Shown one piece after another: positions 24,444-32,029 of a DNA stretch of 64,000 nt. The notes under the pieces were generated by a model. It did not search any database. It had not been told where the DNA came from and saw nothing but the letters and a program-made list of their open reading frames with translations. The stretch lies in NCBI GenBank assembly GCA_963710645.1, contig CAVQBD010000001.1, positions 372,001 to 436,000 of the forward strand. Reading direction: 5' to 3'. The position numbers were made by a program, and so were the translations under genes. Within the stretch, counting starts at the first letter, position 1. Each line of letters starts with the position of its first letter. The stretch is from FEB-10 sp963710645. Its GTDB lineage: Bacteria > Acidobacteriota > Thermoanaerobaculia > Thermoanaerobaculales > Sulfomarinibacteraceae.

Positions 24444-24956
24444 CTAACCCTCGGCGAAGACGGCCTGAAGCATGGCCAACAAGACCTGCGGGGTGAATGG
24501 GGCCAGCGGCCCGGCCATATCGCTCACCGAACGGAAGCCCCACATCGCCCCACCGCCATCCCGTTTGGGAATGAGGTACAGGGTTCTGTCCATCATCATG
24601 GGCAGCGGGTGCGAGGCTTCGATTTCGATCTGGCCGAGGGCCGACATGAGGGTATTCCCGGTTGGGTCGAAGAGCAGCATGTTCGATCCGCGGGTGATCC
24701 TCACCCGCTGATCGTGGATTTTGAGCGACCGGTTGGGAAAGGCGGGCGAGGTGAAGACCTCATACTCGTCCTCCAAGGCCACCTTGAGCTCGGGAATCTG
24801 GTCGACGACCTTCTGAATGTCGGAGACGAGCCCTGCGATCGCACGCTCGAAACGGCGGGCCGTTTTTTCGAACTCCATCTCCTCGGTTTCGGGGAGTTGG
24901 GCGCCTGATTTCAGGATCGCGCTGCGCAGAGAGCTGATGGTGAGTTGGTCCGACAT
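24444..24956 (-). CDS. Conserved-looking protein of unknown function upstream of mutM
   Basis: 170 aa, soluble, no signal or membrane segment. Not recognised. Residues 1-80 are charged and helical, with QLPETEEMEFEKTARRFERA suggesting a coiled coil; the second half (FTSPAFPNRSLKIHDQRVRI, MLLFDPTGNTLMSALGQIE, DRTLYLIPKRDGG) looks like an alpha/beta domain. ATG 24956 has GGAGG ahead. Its stop is 4 bp before the mutM CTG, so the two genes are co-transcribed and probably coupled. Confidence 0.6.
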   Translation of the reverse strand: MSDQLTISSLRSAILKSGAQLPETEEMEFEKTARRFERAIAGLVSDIQKVVDQIPELKVALEDEYEVFTSPAFPNRSLKIHDQRVRITRGSNMLLFDPTGNTLMSALGQIEIEASHPLPMMMDRTLYLIPKRDGGGAMWGFRSVSDMAGPLAPFTPQVLLAMLQAVFAEG

Positions 24957-25038
24957 TCTTGCCTCCGAATCGATTGAAATCCTCAGGGTTCGATACATCC
25001 TACCGCATCGCGGCGGGCGCGGGCCCCACCCGCACCCT

Positions 25039-25073
25039 GAGTCGAAAGTCGAAAGTCGAAAGTCGAAAGTTCC
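25039..25073. repeat. 7-bp-period array (AAGTCGA)
   Basis: GAGTCGA, three AAGTCGA, AAGTTCC; followed by CCCCCGCCCACCCGAG. Confidence 0.88.
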
Positions 25074-25133
25074 CCCGCCCACCCGAGCTCAGGTTGTGGG
25101 TTGTGGCCTCCAACCACCGGTTGGCTGAGAGGG

Positions 25134-25280
25134 CGCGATAGGCGGGCGTGCCGTCTTTAACATTGTTGGGATCCAAGGGTCTGGGGAATCCACCCTGTTG
25201 AGGTCCCAACAATGTTAAAGGGGGCTCCCTCGGGGAGTGCTTCGGGGAGATGGGCGCGACGAAATCAGTGAATCGAAGCG
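25134..25280 (-). repeat. Family A hairpin repeat, copy 4
   Basis: Flanks as in copy 2. Core arms CTTTAACATTGTTGGGA (25155-25171) and TCCCAACAATGTTAAAG (25204-25220) are a perfect 17-bp inverted repeat, unrelated in sequence to the copy 3 core; an inner AGGGT/ACCCT stem sits in the loop. Confidence 0.8.
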
Positions 25281-25469
25281 AACGCGTGGGCCCCGGAGCA
25301 GATGGCGGCATCGGTGAACAGCGGCGGTAATCCGGGGCAACCCGGCTGATCACTGTCGCGGCCTCTGATCGCGTCCGCTGTCCCTGATTGCCGTCGCCGC
25401 CGCTGTCATCGCTAACGGCAACGGTAACGGGCTGGGGCTCGGGCTCGGACCAACCCGGAACAGCAAACG
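25281..25469. repeat. Family G copy 2 and 6-bp-period run
   Basis: Family G element at about 25296-25352 followed by about 100 bp with a 6-bp period (for example CGGCAA, CGGTAA, CGGGCT, GGGGCT, CGGGCT) that runs to the end of the ABC-class ATPase gene. Together with the preceding repeats it fills the 513-bp gap. Confidence 0.6.
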
Positions 25470-27137
25470 TCAGTGGGTGAACCGCACCCCTCGGATCCGG
25501 TTGAGCGCGGCCATGACTTCGTGGAGACGGGGCAGCGCGTGGTCGCCGTCCGGCCGACCGTTCAACTCCTCCCATCGGCCGTCCTCGAGTTTGGCCAGCA
25601 GCGCCTCGATGGCCGGAATCGGGTGGGTGGAGTTACCACCGGCCGATGCCAGGCGGGCCAGTATCCAGCCGGTGGCGCGAATCTGCGAGGGGTCGGCAAT
25701 CTGTTCCACCGCTCTGAGGTCCACATCGTCCCGGCCGAAGATGAGGGTGTCGCGTCCGCGGGCCTGTATCTTGATCCGCCCCGGTGTACGCTCCGGTCTG
25801 AGCGACGTGGGTTCGAGAACTCGCGGCTGTGGCGGACGGAGGTCATGCTCGTGCTCTTCGGCCCGCCCGGTGGGATAGGTGCGAGCGATCTCGGAGGCGC
25901 GCCCGGTCACGTCCACCGGCAGATAGGCGTCCATCTGGAGCACCGTGTCGGCGTATTCGAAGTAGTCGCCCGACCCTCCCATGACCAGGATGGTGGACAC
26001 ACCGAGCCGGTCGCGAATCTCCCGAATGCGGTCGACGAACGGAGTGATGGGCTCGGAGGTCTTGGCCACCAGCTCCTGCATGCGCCGGTCGCGGATCATG
26101 AAATTTGTTGCCGATGTGTCCTCGTCCAGAAGAAGCGCCGAAGACCCTGACTCGAGAGCCTCGACCAGCGCCGCCGCCTGGCTGGTGGAGCCCGACGCCA
26201 GTTCGGTGGTGAACGACGTGGTGGATGTCCCGTGGGGCAGGTTGTGGATGAACGGCGAAATGTCCACCGACGCCGCCGATCGGCCGTCCTCGGCTCGGAT
26301 CTTGACGGCCGAGGGATCGGTCACGACCAACTCCCGCCCGTCGCCGGGAATGTGGTCCCAAATGCCGCACTCGATGGCCTTGAGCAGGGTGGACTTACCG
26401 TGAAAACCCCCGCCCACGATGAGGGTGATGCCGGCCGGGATCCCGCACCCGGTGACCTGGCCGGCGTTCGGCGTTCGCAGAGTGATCTCGAGCGACTGGG
26501 GACTGGTGAACACAACCGCGTCGTTCAGGGGCCGGTCGTCGATGCCCGAGCGTCGGGGCAGCCGGGAGCCGTTGCCCACGAAGGCCACGAGGTGATGGTC
26601 CGAAAGAGCCGCTCTCAGGGCCGTCTGGTCCTCCACCACAGCGCATTGTTCTTCGAGGCTCTTCAGATCCAACAAGTGGCTCAGCGCCGCCCGCTCCACA
26701 ACCGCCGGCAGGGTGTCCGTCAGCAGGGCACGTGCTTTGAGGCCAAGAACCCTGCGACCGGCCGCCGGCAGGTCGACGGTGAACCTGAACTCGACGCAGT
26801 CGTCGGTGATCAGGCAGGCACTGCGGTCGAGCACGGTTTGACCCCCTGCGTCGATGGTCAGTTCATTGTGGGGGCGCGCCGCGACGCGAAACGCCCTGGC
26901 CAGAAAATCCCGGGTCGCCCGCCGACGGGGACCGGGCGTCAGCGCCCGGCTCGGGAGATCGGCAACCGACAGCGGCACGCGCGCCCGCATCCTGGAAGGT
27001 GCGGCGTAGGGGTCCCCTTGGACGTGGTCGACTCGAAGCTCGAAGGAAGGATGGAAGAAGATCCCGCCTTGGATCTCTTTGTAGGCCTTGTAGCCGCGTC
27101 CGTCGATCCGAAACAGGGATTGGGCCAGGCGCTCCAT
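25470..27137 (-). CDS. Predicted ABC-class ATPase (PF09818 type)
   Basis: 555 aa, soluble. Walker A GGGFHGKSTLLKAIE (about 249-263) and Walker B region SALLLDEDTSATNFMIRD; FRIDGRGYKAYKEIQG at the N-terminus and STILVMGGSGDYFEYAD late in the protein are typical of the stand-alone ABC_ATPase family, which lacks transporter subunits and whose role is unknown. ATG 27137 shares one base with the stop of the exonuclease III gene (TGATG), so the wide upstream open frame is not used. Third gene of a coupled HAD-xth-ATPase operon, suggesting a link to DNA repair or nucleotide metabolism (inference). Confidence 0.85.
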   Translation of the reverse strand: MERLAQSLFRIDGRGYKAYKEIQGGIFFHPSFELRVDHVQGDPYAAPSRMRARVPLSVADLPSRALTPGPRRRATRDFLARAFRVAARPHNELTIDAGGQTVLDRSACLITDDCVEFRFTVDLPAAGRRVLGLKARALLTDTLPAVVERAALSHLLDLKSLEEQCAVVEDQTALRAALSDHHLVAFVGNGSRLPRRSGIDDRPLNDAVVFTSPQSLEITLRTPNAGQVTGCGIPAGITLIVGGGFHGKSTLLKAIECGIWDHIPGDGRELVVTDPSAVKIRAEDGRSAASVDISPFIHNLPHGTSTTSFTTELASGSTSQAAALVEALESGSSALLLDEDTSATNFMIRDRRMQELVAKTSEPITPFVDRIREIRDRLGVSTILVMGGSGDYFEYADTVLQMDAYLPVDVTGRASEIARTYPTGRAEEHEHDLRPPQPRVLEPTSLRPERTPGRIKIQARGRDTLIFGRDDVDLRAVEQIADPSQIRATGWILARLASAGGNSTHPIPAIEALLAKLEDGRWEELNGRPDGDHALPRLHEVMAALNRIRGVRFTH

Positions 27138-27934
27138 CAGTTGGCCGCAGATGGCCCCCGGCGCAGGACGAGCTCGACGGGGCAGTGGTCCGATCCCATG
27201 ACGTTCGGGAGGATGCGCGCATCCACCACCCGATCCACCAGGTCCTCCGAGATGAAGAAGTAGTCGATCCGCCAACCCACGTTCCGCTCGCGCACACCCC
27301 GGCGATTGCTCCACCAGGTGTAGCGGCCGGTTTCTCCAGGGTGGAGCTGGCGGAAGATGTCCACATAGCCGTGGTCCAAGAATCGGGTCAGCCAGGCGCG
27401 CTCCTCGGGCAGGAAGCCCGTGTTCTTTCTGTTGGACTTGGGATTCGCCAGGTCGATCTCCTGGTGTGCGGTGTTGATATCGCCGCAGATCACGACGCTG
27501 TTCCCCGCCTTTCGTTTGGCCTCGGCGTGCTGAAGGACCGCCTCTGAAAACGCGAGTTTGTAGGGTACCCGACCGAGGTCGTTTCCTCCGTTCGGAAAGT
27601 AACCGTTGTAGAGCAGAAAATCGCCGTAGTCGGCAATGATGAGCCTGCCTTCGTCATCGAACTGGGGATCGTCGAGGCCGCCCAAAACCACCGATCGGGG
27701 TTCGATTGACGAATAGAGGGCGACACCTGAGTAGCCCTTGCGCTCGGCCGAATGGAAGTGTGTGTCATAGCCGTCTGGACAGCGGGTGGCGTCGTCGAGC
27801 TGCTCTGGCAGGGCTCGGACCTCCTGGAGACCGAGGACATGGGGTTTGTCTTTGGCCAACCACTCATCGAAGCCCTTGCGGCTGCAGGCTCTCAGACCGT
27901 TGACGTTCCAGGAAAGCAGACGGATCTCAGTCAT
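27137..27934 (-). CDS. xth: Exodeoxyribonuclease III / AP endonuclease
   Basis: Endonuclease/exonuclease/phosphatase fold enzyme that cuts DNA 5' of abasic sites and degrades 3' ends. 265 aa. Motifs: LLSWNVNGLRA (Asn), LGLQEVRA (metal Glu), NGYFPNGG, VICGDINTAHQEIDL (Asp, Asn), and the C-terminal GWRIDYFFIS and GSDHCPVEL with the catalytic Asp-His. ATG 27934 overlaps the stop of the HAD gene by 8 bp; the following ATPase gene overlaps by one base. With mutM 3 kb away this gives two base-excision repair functions in the region. Confidence 0.95.
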   Translation of the reverse strand: MTEIRLLSWNVNGLRACSRKGFDEWLAKDKPHVLGLQEVRALPEQLDDATRCPDGYDTHFHSAERKGYSGVALYSSIEPRSVVLGGLDDPQFDDEGRLIIADYGDFLLYNGYFPNGGNDLGRVPYKLAFSEAVLQHAEAKRKAGNSVVICGDINTAHQEIDLANPKSNRKNTGFLPEERAWLTRFLDHGYVDIFRQLHPGETGRYTWWSNRRGVRERNVGWRIDYFFISEDLVDRVVDARILPNVMGSDHCPVELVLRRGPSAAN

Positions 27935-28733
27935 GGACACCCTTTCCCATGAGAACGGCCCTCGCCGTGTCGAGGGTGGCGACTTCAAAACCGAGGGCTT
28001 CGGCCGCGCGCTGCTCCCGGTCGGTGTTGTGGCCCCACCCGGCGAGCACTGGTCGGACGCCGAGGGGCGCCACTCTCTTGAGGTGATTCACCTTGTCGTC
28101 CACAAAGGTGATGTCTTCGAATCCCAACCCGAGTCGCCCGGCCAGCTGCGTCAGGTGTTCGGTTTTCTGGACCCCGGTTTCCTTGTCGAATCGAAGCTCC
28201 GTCGCGAACAGGTCGTCCACGCCGAATTGTTCGAGAAGCAGGGCCAGCGAACGCGAGTCCTTCGCGGTGGCGATGGCAAGCTGGACTGAACCGGCGATGT
28301 CGCGCAGAAGGCGGCTGAAACGAGGATAGTCGCTGTGGAGCCCGAGCCAGGCCTCCGGCGCCTGGGCTCTCAGCGCGGCCCGGGACTCATAGAATCGACC
28401 GTGGAAAGACTGGATCCACGACGACTCAAGAGAATCGTAGAAAGCGTCGTACCCCTCCTGGTCCGCCACCTCCATCTCGAGGTCCATGGCCAGCAGGGCG
28501 ACCCCAAAATCCTCGGCTCGGTTGCCCAGCGGCACCAGAGATTCGAATCGGAGGAAGTCGGGGTCGGTGGCGATGGCCGATTCCGACCACGGCCAATGCC
28601 CGAGACGGGCACGAATCCGGTCCACCAGGCGCGAGTTCGGCATGGCTTCGCTGTAGGTGTGGACCGCGGTGGCAAAGGTCTCACGGACGCTATCGCATAA
28701 AACTCCGTCGAAGTCGAGGGCAATCACGCGCAT
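27927..28733 (-). CDS. HAD-superfamily hydrolase
   Basis: 268 aa phosphatase-type HAD. Motif I LDFDGVLCDS at residues 6-15 (nucleophile Asp), motif II IATAKDS (Thr), motif III/IV FVDDKVNHL late in the protein; a cap domain of about 110 residues lies between. Substrate unknown. ATG 28733 is preceded by a TAATAT box ending 9 bp upstream with no ribosome site, so the message has at most a few leader bases. First gene of the HAD-xth-ATPase operon. Confidence 0.85.
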   Translation of the reverse strand: MRVIALDFDGVLCDSVRETFATAVHTYSEAMPNSRLVDRIRARLGHWPWSESAIATDPDFLRFESLVPLGNRAEDFGVALLAMDLEMEVADQEGYDAFYDSLESSWIQSFHGRFYESRAALRAQAPEAWLGLHSDYPRFSRLLRDIAGSVQLAIATAKDSRSLALLLEQFGVDDLFATELRFDKETGVQKTEHLTQLAGRLGLGFEDITFVDDKVNHLKRVAPLGVRPVLAGWGHNTDREQRAAEALGFEVATLDTARAVLMGKGVHD

Positions 28734-28742
28734 GGGTGGTGA

Positions 28743-28748
28743 ATATTA
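28743..28748 (-). promoter_or_regulatory. -10 box close to the HAD gene start
   Basis: Minus-strand TAATAT, 9 bp, then ATG 28733; predicted leader 0-3 nt. The box adjoins a 7-bp array (28752-28786). Confidence 0.4.
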
Positions 28749-28751
28749 CAT

Positions 28752-28786
28752 GAGTCGGGACTCGGGACTCGGGACTCGGGGCTCGT
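28752..28786. repeat. 7-bp-period array (GACTCGG)
   Basis: GAGTCGG, three GACTCGG, GGCTCGT, then a run of eight C. Confidence 0.85.
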
Positions 28787-28810
28787 ACCCCCCCCCGCTC
28801 ACCTGGAGGG

Positions 28811-28911
28811 CCGGTTTGTGCCGCCCGGGGGTTGCCCCCCCGTAATCGGCGCAGTGGATAGCCGGGGGAGAAGCCCCCGGTCCGCAGATTCTCTCGTCGC
28901 CCTCGGAGTTG
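28811..28911 (-). repeat. Family B double-hairpin repeat, copy 2
   Basis: Reverse-complement copy of the element at 11636-11737, including ACTCCGAGGGCGA, AATCTGCGG, GCGCCGATTACGGGG and GGCACAAACCGG; both hairpins are kept with altered loops. Confidence 0.75.
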
Positions 28912-28936
28912 GTCCCTGGCCCCGATCCCCGAGCGC

Positions 28937-28942
28937 TATACT
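28937..28942 (+). promoter_or_regulatory. -10 box directly before GTG start of the ABC transporter operon
   Basis: TATACT, 6 bp, GTG 28949; no ribosome site. Predicted leaderless transcript. Confidence 0.55.
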
Positions 28943-28948
28943 CTCCCT

Positions 28949-29644
28949 GTGATTCAGGCGCGATCCGTCAAGCGCAGTTTCCCGGGAAGGGGCGAGGTAC
29001 TGCGGGGTGTGGACCTTGCGGTGGGCGAGGGTGAGTTCGTGACCCTCGTCGGTCGGTCCGGGTCGGGCAAGACGACTCTGCTCAACATCATTGGTGCCTT
29101 GGATTCGGAGTACGAGGGCTCGGTGGAGATCCATGGCACCGAGATCAAGAAGCTCGGCGATCGCGCGCTGAGCATTTTGCGTGGTTCCACCATCGGATTC
29201 GTCTTTCAGGCCTATCACATACTCGATCATCTGACGGTCGCCGAGAACGCAGCCCTGCCGGCGTTTTTCCAGCCGGCTGCCACCGCCATGACCAACGGCG
29301 CCCTGCGCGAACGGGTGGATCAGGTACTCACGGCGGTGGGAATGGCCTGGCGGGCAAAGGAACGGCCGGCGGTGCTGTCGGGCGGTGAGCGTCAGCGTGT
29401 GGCTGTCGCGAGGGCCCTGTTGTTGCGACCGCGGGTGCTGCTGTGCGACGAGCCCACCGGCAACCTCGATCCCCACACCGGTGGTGAGGTCGTGGGTCTG
29501 TTGCGGAGGATCCACGAGGAGGAAGGCGTCACTGTGATGGTGGCGACCCACGATGAGACCATCTCCAGGTCGGCGGACCGTGTGTTGGAGCTTCGCCGCG
29601 GGAAGCTGGATGACTGGGGCGGACCGGTGAGGGCCGAACCATGA
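28949..29644 (+). CDS. ABC transporter ATP-binding protein (MacB/LolD type)
   Basis: 231 aa. Walker A GRSGSGKTT (about 34-42), Q-loop VFQAYHILDHLT, signature LSGGERQRVAVARA, Walker B VLLCDEPTGNLD, H-loop VATHDE. The EPTGNLD form and VAENAALP are typical of the LolD/MacB/FtsE export group. GTG 28949 is used because no ATG exists near the domain start. The stop overlaps the permease ATG by 4 bp (ATGA), so the two are coupled; no membrane-fusion protein or TolC partner is adjacent. Confidence 0.92.
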   Translation: MIQARSVKRSFPGRGEVLRGVDLAVGEGEFVTLVGRSGSGKTTLLNIIGALDSEYEGSVEIHGTEIKKLGDRALSILRGSTIGFVFQAYHILDHLTVAENAALPAFFQPAATAMTNGALRERVDQVLTAVGMAWRAKERPAVLSGGERQRVAVARALLLRPRVLLCDEPTGNLDPHTGGEVVGLLRRIHEEEGVTVMVATHDETISRSADRVLELRRGKLDDWGGPVRAEP

Positions 29645-31008
29645 CTCCCGGGCGTTTGACCCGCCTGATCGCCTTCGATCTGCGACGCAGCTGGCGTCGG
29701 TTGGCGGCAGCCGGGGTGGGTGTCGCCATGGGTGTGGCTGCGCTGGTGTTTCTGCTGGGCCTCGCCCTCGGTTTGAGGTCCACGCTGCTGAATGATGTCC
29801 TCCCCCTCGACCGATTGGAGGTGGCTGCCGAGGCGGCCAATCTGGACCTTTTGGGCCTGCGATTCGGGATCGGATCCGACACCCTGGATGACCAGACCAT
29901 CCAGAATCTGAAGAGACTGCCCGGGGTTGCCGAGGTGTTTCCGAAAATGAAACTCACCGTGCCCGCCGTGGCATCCGGAGGGGCATCGTTCCTCGGTTCT
30001 GGGGTGCAGACGGATCTGGTGGCCGATGGTATCGCCGCCGACCTGGTATCCGACGAGGTGGGGGAGGCCTTTCGCTTCGAAGGGGTGGAGACAGGGACCA
30101 TCTGCCGTTCGGACCGAGAGTGCGACAGCCAGTCCTACTGCTCCGGCGGCGGCGTTGGCGGGCAGGGCAGCTGCCGGCGGTATGTGCCGGTGTTGGTTTC
30201 TCCCAACCTCGTGGAGCTGTACAACGGCTCGTTCCGTCGAGCCTACAGGCTGCCCCAGATCGATCCCGACGCGGCGATCGGATTCACCTTCGACATGGCC
30301 TTTGGAGCCTCGACCCTCAAGCCGTCCGGACGAAGGCCTCCTCAACGAGAGAGAATGCGGCTGGTGGGATTTTCTGATCGTGCCATCCCTCTCGGCGTGA
30401 CTTTGCCCCTGGAGTTTGTGCGGGCCGTCAACGTGGCCTTCGGTTCGGCCAAAGCAGCCGGTGCCTATCATTCGGCCATTGTGCAGCTGAGCGCTCCCAG
30501 AGATGCGCCGGCGGTGTTGGAGGCCGTGGAGGGCATGGGGCTCGTGGTCACCGATCGAGGAGCGCGGCGCGCCGCCGACCTCATGGGGCTGCTGGTGGCG
30601 ATCCTCGCCGTGGTGGGCGGCGCGGTGCTGGCGGTGGCCGCCGTCAGCGTGGCGCACGCCACCTACGTCACGGTTTCGAGCCGGAGGCGGGAGATTGCAG
30701 TGTTGCGGGCGGTGGGAGCCAGTCGTCGGCAAATTCGCGGCCTTTTCCTCGGCGAGACGGCCGTGGTTGGTGCCCTCGCCGGTGCAGTTGGAGTGGCGGC
30801 CGCTGTGGGGGCTGCTGCGGCCATCGATGCTCTGGGCCGTCTCTGGGTTCCGGACTTTCCCTTCAAACCCGACTCCTTTTTCGAGCTGGAACCGTGGCTG
30901 CTGGGTGGTGGGGTCGTGCTGGGCGTTGCGGCGTGCGTGTTGGGGGCGGCAATGCCCACAATAAAGGCCACCGCAAAGGACCCGGCGGAAGCCTTGACCG
31001 AGTCCTGA
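29641..31008 (+). CDS. ABC transporter permease (FtsX/MacB/LolC type) with cysteine-rich periplasmic insert
   Basis: 455 aa. One N-terminal membrane segment (about 22-44), a ~250-residue periplasmic MacB core-like domain, then three C-terminal segments (VAILAVVGGAVLAVAAVS, VVGALAGAVGVAAAVG, LLGGGVVLGVAACVLG) with the FtsX-domain motif VSSRRREIAVLRAVGASRRQI. Works with the preceding ATPase to move a lipoprotein, peptide or other substrate. Odd: four cysteines in 24 residues (155, 161, 167, 178; CRSDRECDSQSYC) inside the periplasmic part, resembling small disulfide modules of secreted proteins. Confidence 0.88.
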   Translation: MTPGRLTRLIAFDLRRSWRRLAAAGVGVAMGVAALVFLLGLALGLRSTLLNDVLPLDRLEVAAEAANLDLLGLRFGIGSDTLDDQTIQNLKRLPGVAEVFPKMKLTVPAVASGGASFLGSGVQTDLVADGIAADLVSDEVGEAFRFEGVETGTICRSDRECDSQSYCSGGGVGGQGSCRRYVPVLVSPNLVELYNGSFRRAYRLPQIDPDAAIGFTFDMAFGASTLKPSGRRPPQRERMRLVGFSDRAIPLGVTLPLEFVRAVNVAFGSAKAAGAYHSAIVQLSAPRDAPAVLEAVEGMGLVVTDRGARRAADLMGLLVAILAVVGGAVLAVAAVSVAHATYVTVSSRRREIAVLRAVGASRRQIRGLFLGETAVVGALAGAVGVAAAVGAAAAIDALGRLWVPDFPFKPDSFFELEPWLLGGGVVLGVAACVLGAAMPTIKATAKDPAEALTES

Positions 31009-31102
31009 GGTCCTCAAAGGACCTTGACGTCGCCCTCGGACCGCCACCCGAAGAGGTGCTCGCGCAACCGACGCCGGCATTTTTGAATTCGAAATTCGAT
31101 CC

Positions 31103-31129
31103 ATACCTTCCACACCTTCCACGCCCTTC
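31103..31129. repeat. 9-bp-period array (CACACCTTC)
   Basis: CATACCTTC, CACACCTTC, CACGCCCTT; the same unit recurs at 39861-39914. Preceded by a short 7-bp run (GAATTCG, AAATTCG). Confidence 0.6.
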
Positions 31130-31161
31130 ACACCGGGTGGTTGGTTGGGCGGCGGATATGC

Positions 31162-31167
31162 TACAAC
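31162..31167 (+). promoter_or_regulatory. -10 box directly before start codon of the 112-aa gene
   Basis: Extended form TGCTACAAC, then 6 bp, then ATG 31174; no ribosome site. Confidence 0.5.
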
Positions 31168-31173
31168 CTCTCC

Positions 31174-31512
31174 ATGAGAACGAAGCCCGTCTACAGCTTT
31201 CTGATCGATCGCGCAGCCGCCCAGACCGTATTCCAGGAGGTCTCGGTGCGGGACATGGTGATGGCTGTGCTGGCGACTGTGCCGCCAATGCCCGCCTGGA
31301 ACGGTTGCCTGGTGTACGAGGGTCCGGCCCCGGAGGAGGAGTCGGACACGGCCTGTATCGCCACGGCGGGCGGGGCATCCGACGATGTGCAGGAGGTGCT
31401 GGTGGGAGCCTTCGAACGGCTCGGTGTCACGGTGCCCAAGGTGTATGAGGGCGGCCCCGATGTGAGAGAGGCCATCGCCAGGGTGAGAGACGGCAGCTGG
31501 ACCACTCCCTGA
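31174..31512 (+). CDS. Small protein of unknown function (112 aa)
   Basis: Soluble; no signal or membrane segment. Not recognised. The pattern (YSFLIDRAAAQTVFQEVSV, then a central acidic loop EEESDTACIATAGG, then VLVGAFERLGVTVPKVYEGG and an Arg/Asp C-terminus) looks like one compact alpha/beta domain. ATG 31174 has no Shine-Dalgarno but a -10 box 6 bp upstream. Convergent with the receiver gene 34 bp away. Confidence 0.55.
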   Translation: MRTKPVYSFLIDRAAAQTVFQEVSVRDMVMAVLATVPPMPAWNGCLVYEGPAPEEESDTACIATAGGASDDVQEVLVGAFERLGVTVPKVYEGGPDVREAIARVRDGSWTTP

Positions 31513-31545
31513 GTCCCGCAGTAGATCATCGGTGAGGAATTCGGC

Positions 31546-31938
31546 TCAGACCTTGGCGCGCGCCGCCAGCAACGATTCCACCGTTTCGTGGAGCTTGGCA
31601 AAGTCCGGTGGTTTGGTCATGAATGACTCCACCTCGACCCAGTTCTTCTCGAGCCGCGATCTGGTTTCGAACATCCTGTCCACCCCGGTGAGAATGACGA
31701 TGGGGATGTGGGCGGTTCGGTCGCTCTTTTTGAACATGGCCGCCAAGTCGTAGCCCTCTGAGAGGTAGGTCATCATCACGTCGAGGATGATCAGATTGGG
31801 GACCTGCTCGGCAACTACCGCCACCGCCTCCTCGCCGTTGTGGGCGGTGAGTACGGTGTAGCGCTGCTCGAGCACCGCTTTGAGGGCCTCAACGAGGACC
31901 GCGTCGTCGTCGACCAGGAGGATTGTGGGTTGTTCCAT
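31546..31938 (-). CDS. Stand-alone response-regulator receiver protein
   Basis: 130 aa, a single receiver domain without output. Acidic pair LLVDDDAV (about 8-15), phospho-acceptor Asp in LIILDVMMTY (about 49-58), Thr in VILTGVD and Lys in FMTKPPDF. The segment between Thr and Lys is longer than usual (MFETRSRLEKNWVEVES). Its kinase is not in the immediate neighbourhood. ATG 31938 follows GGGGAGA. Confidence 0.9.
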   Translation of the reverse strand: MEQPTILLVDDDAVLVEALKAVLEQRYTVLTAHNGEEAVAVVAEQVPNLIILDVMMTYLSEGYDLAAMFKKSDRTAHIPIVILTGVDRMFETRSRLEKNWVEVESFMTKPPDFAKLHETVESLLAARAKV

Positions 31939-31968
31939 GGTTCTCCCCGGAATCGGTTACGCCGGACC

Positions 31969-31974
31969 AGTATA
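31969..31974 (-). promoter_or_regulatory. -10 box upstream of the receiver gene
   Basis: Minus-strand TATACT, 30 bp before ATG 31938; no good -35. Confidence 0.4.
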
Positions 31975-32029
31975 GCTCGGGTCAAGGGGGAGCGAGGATG
32001 GGGCAAGCGACCGGGTGCCAACCCTCGGT

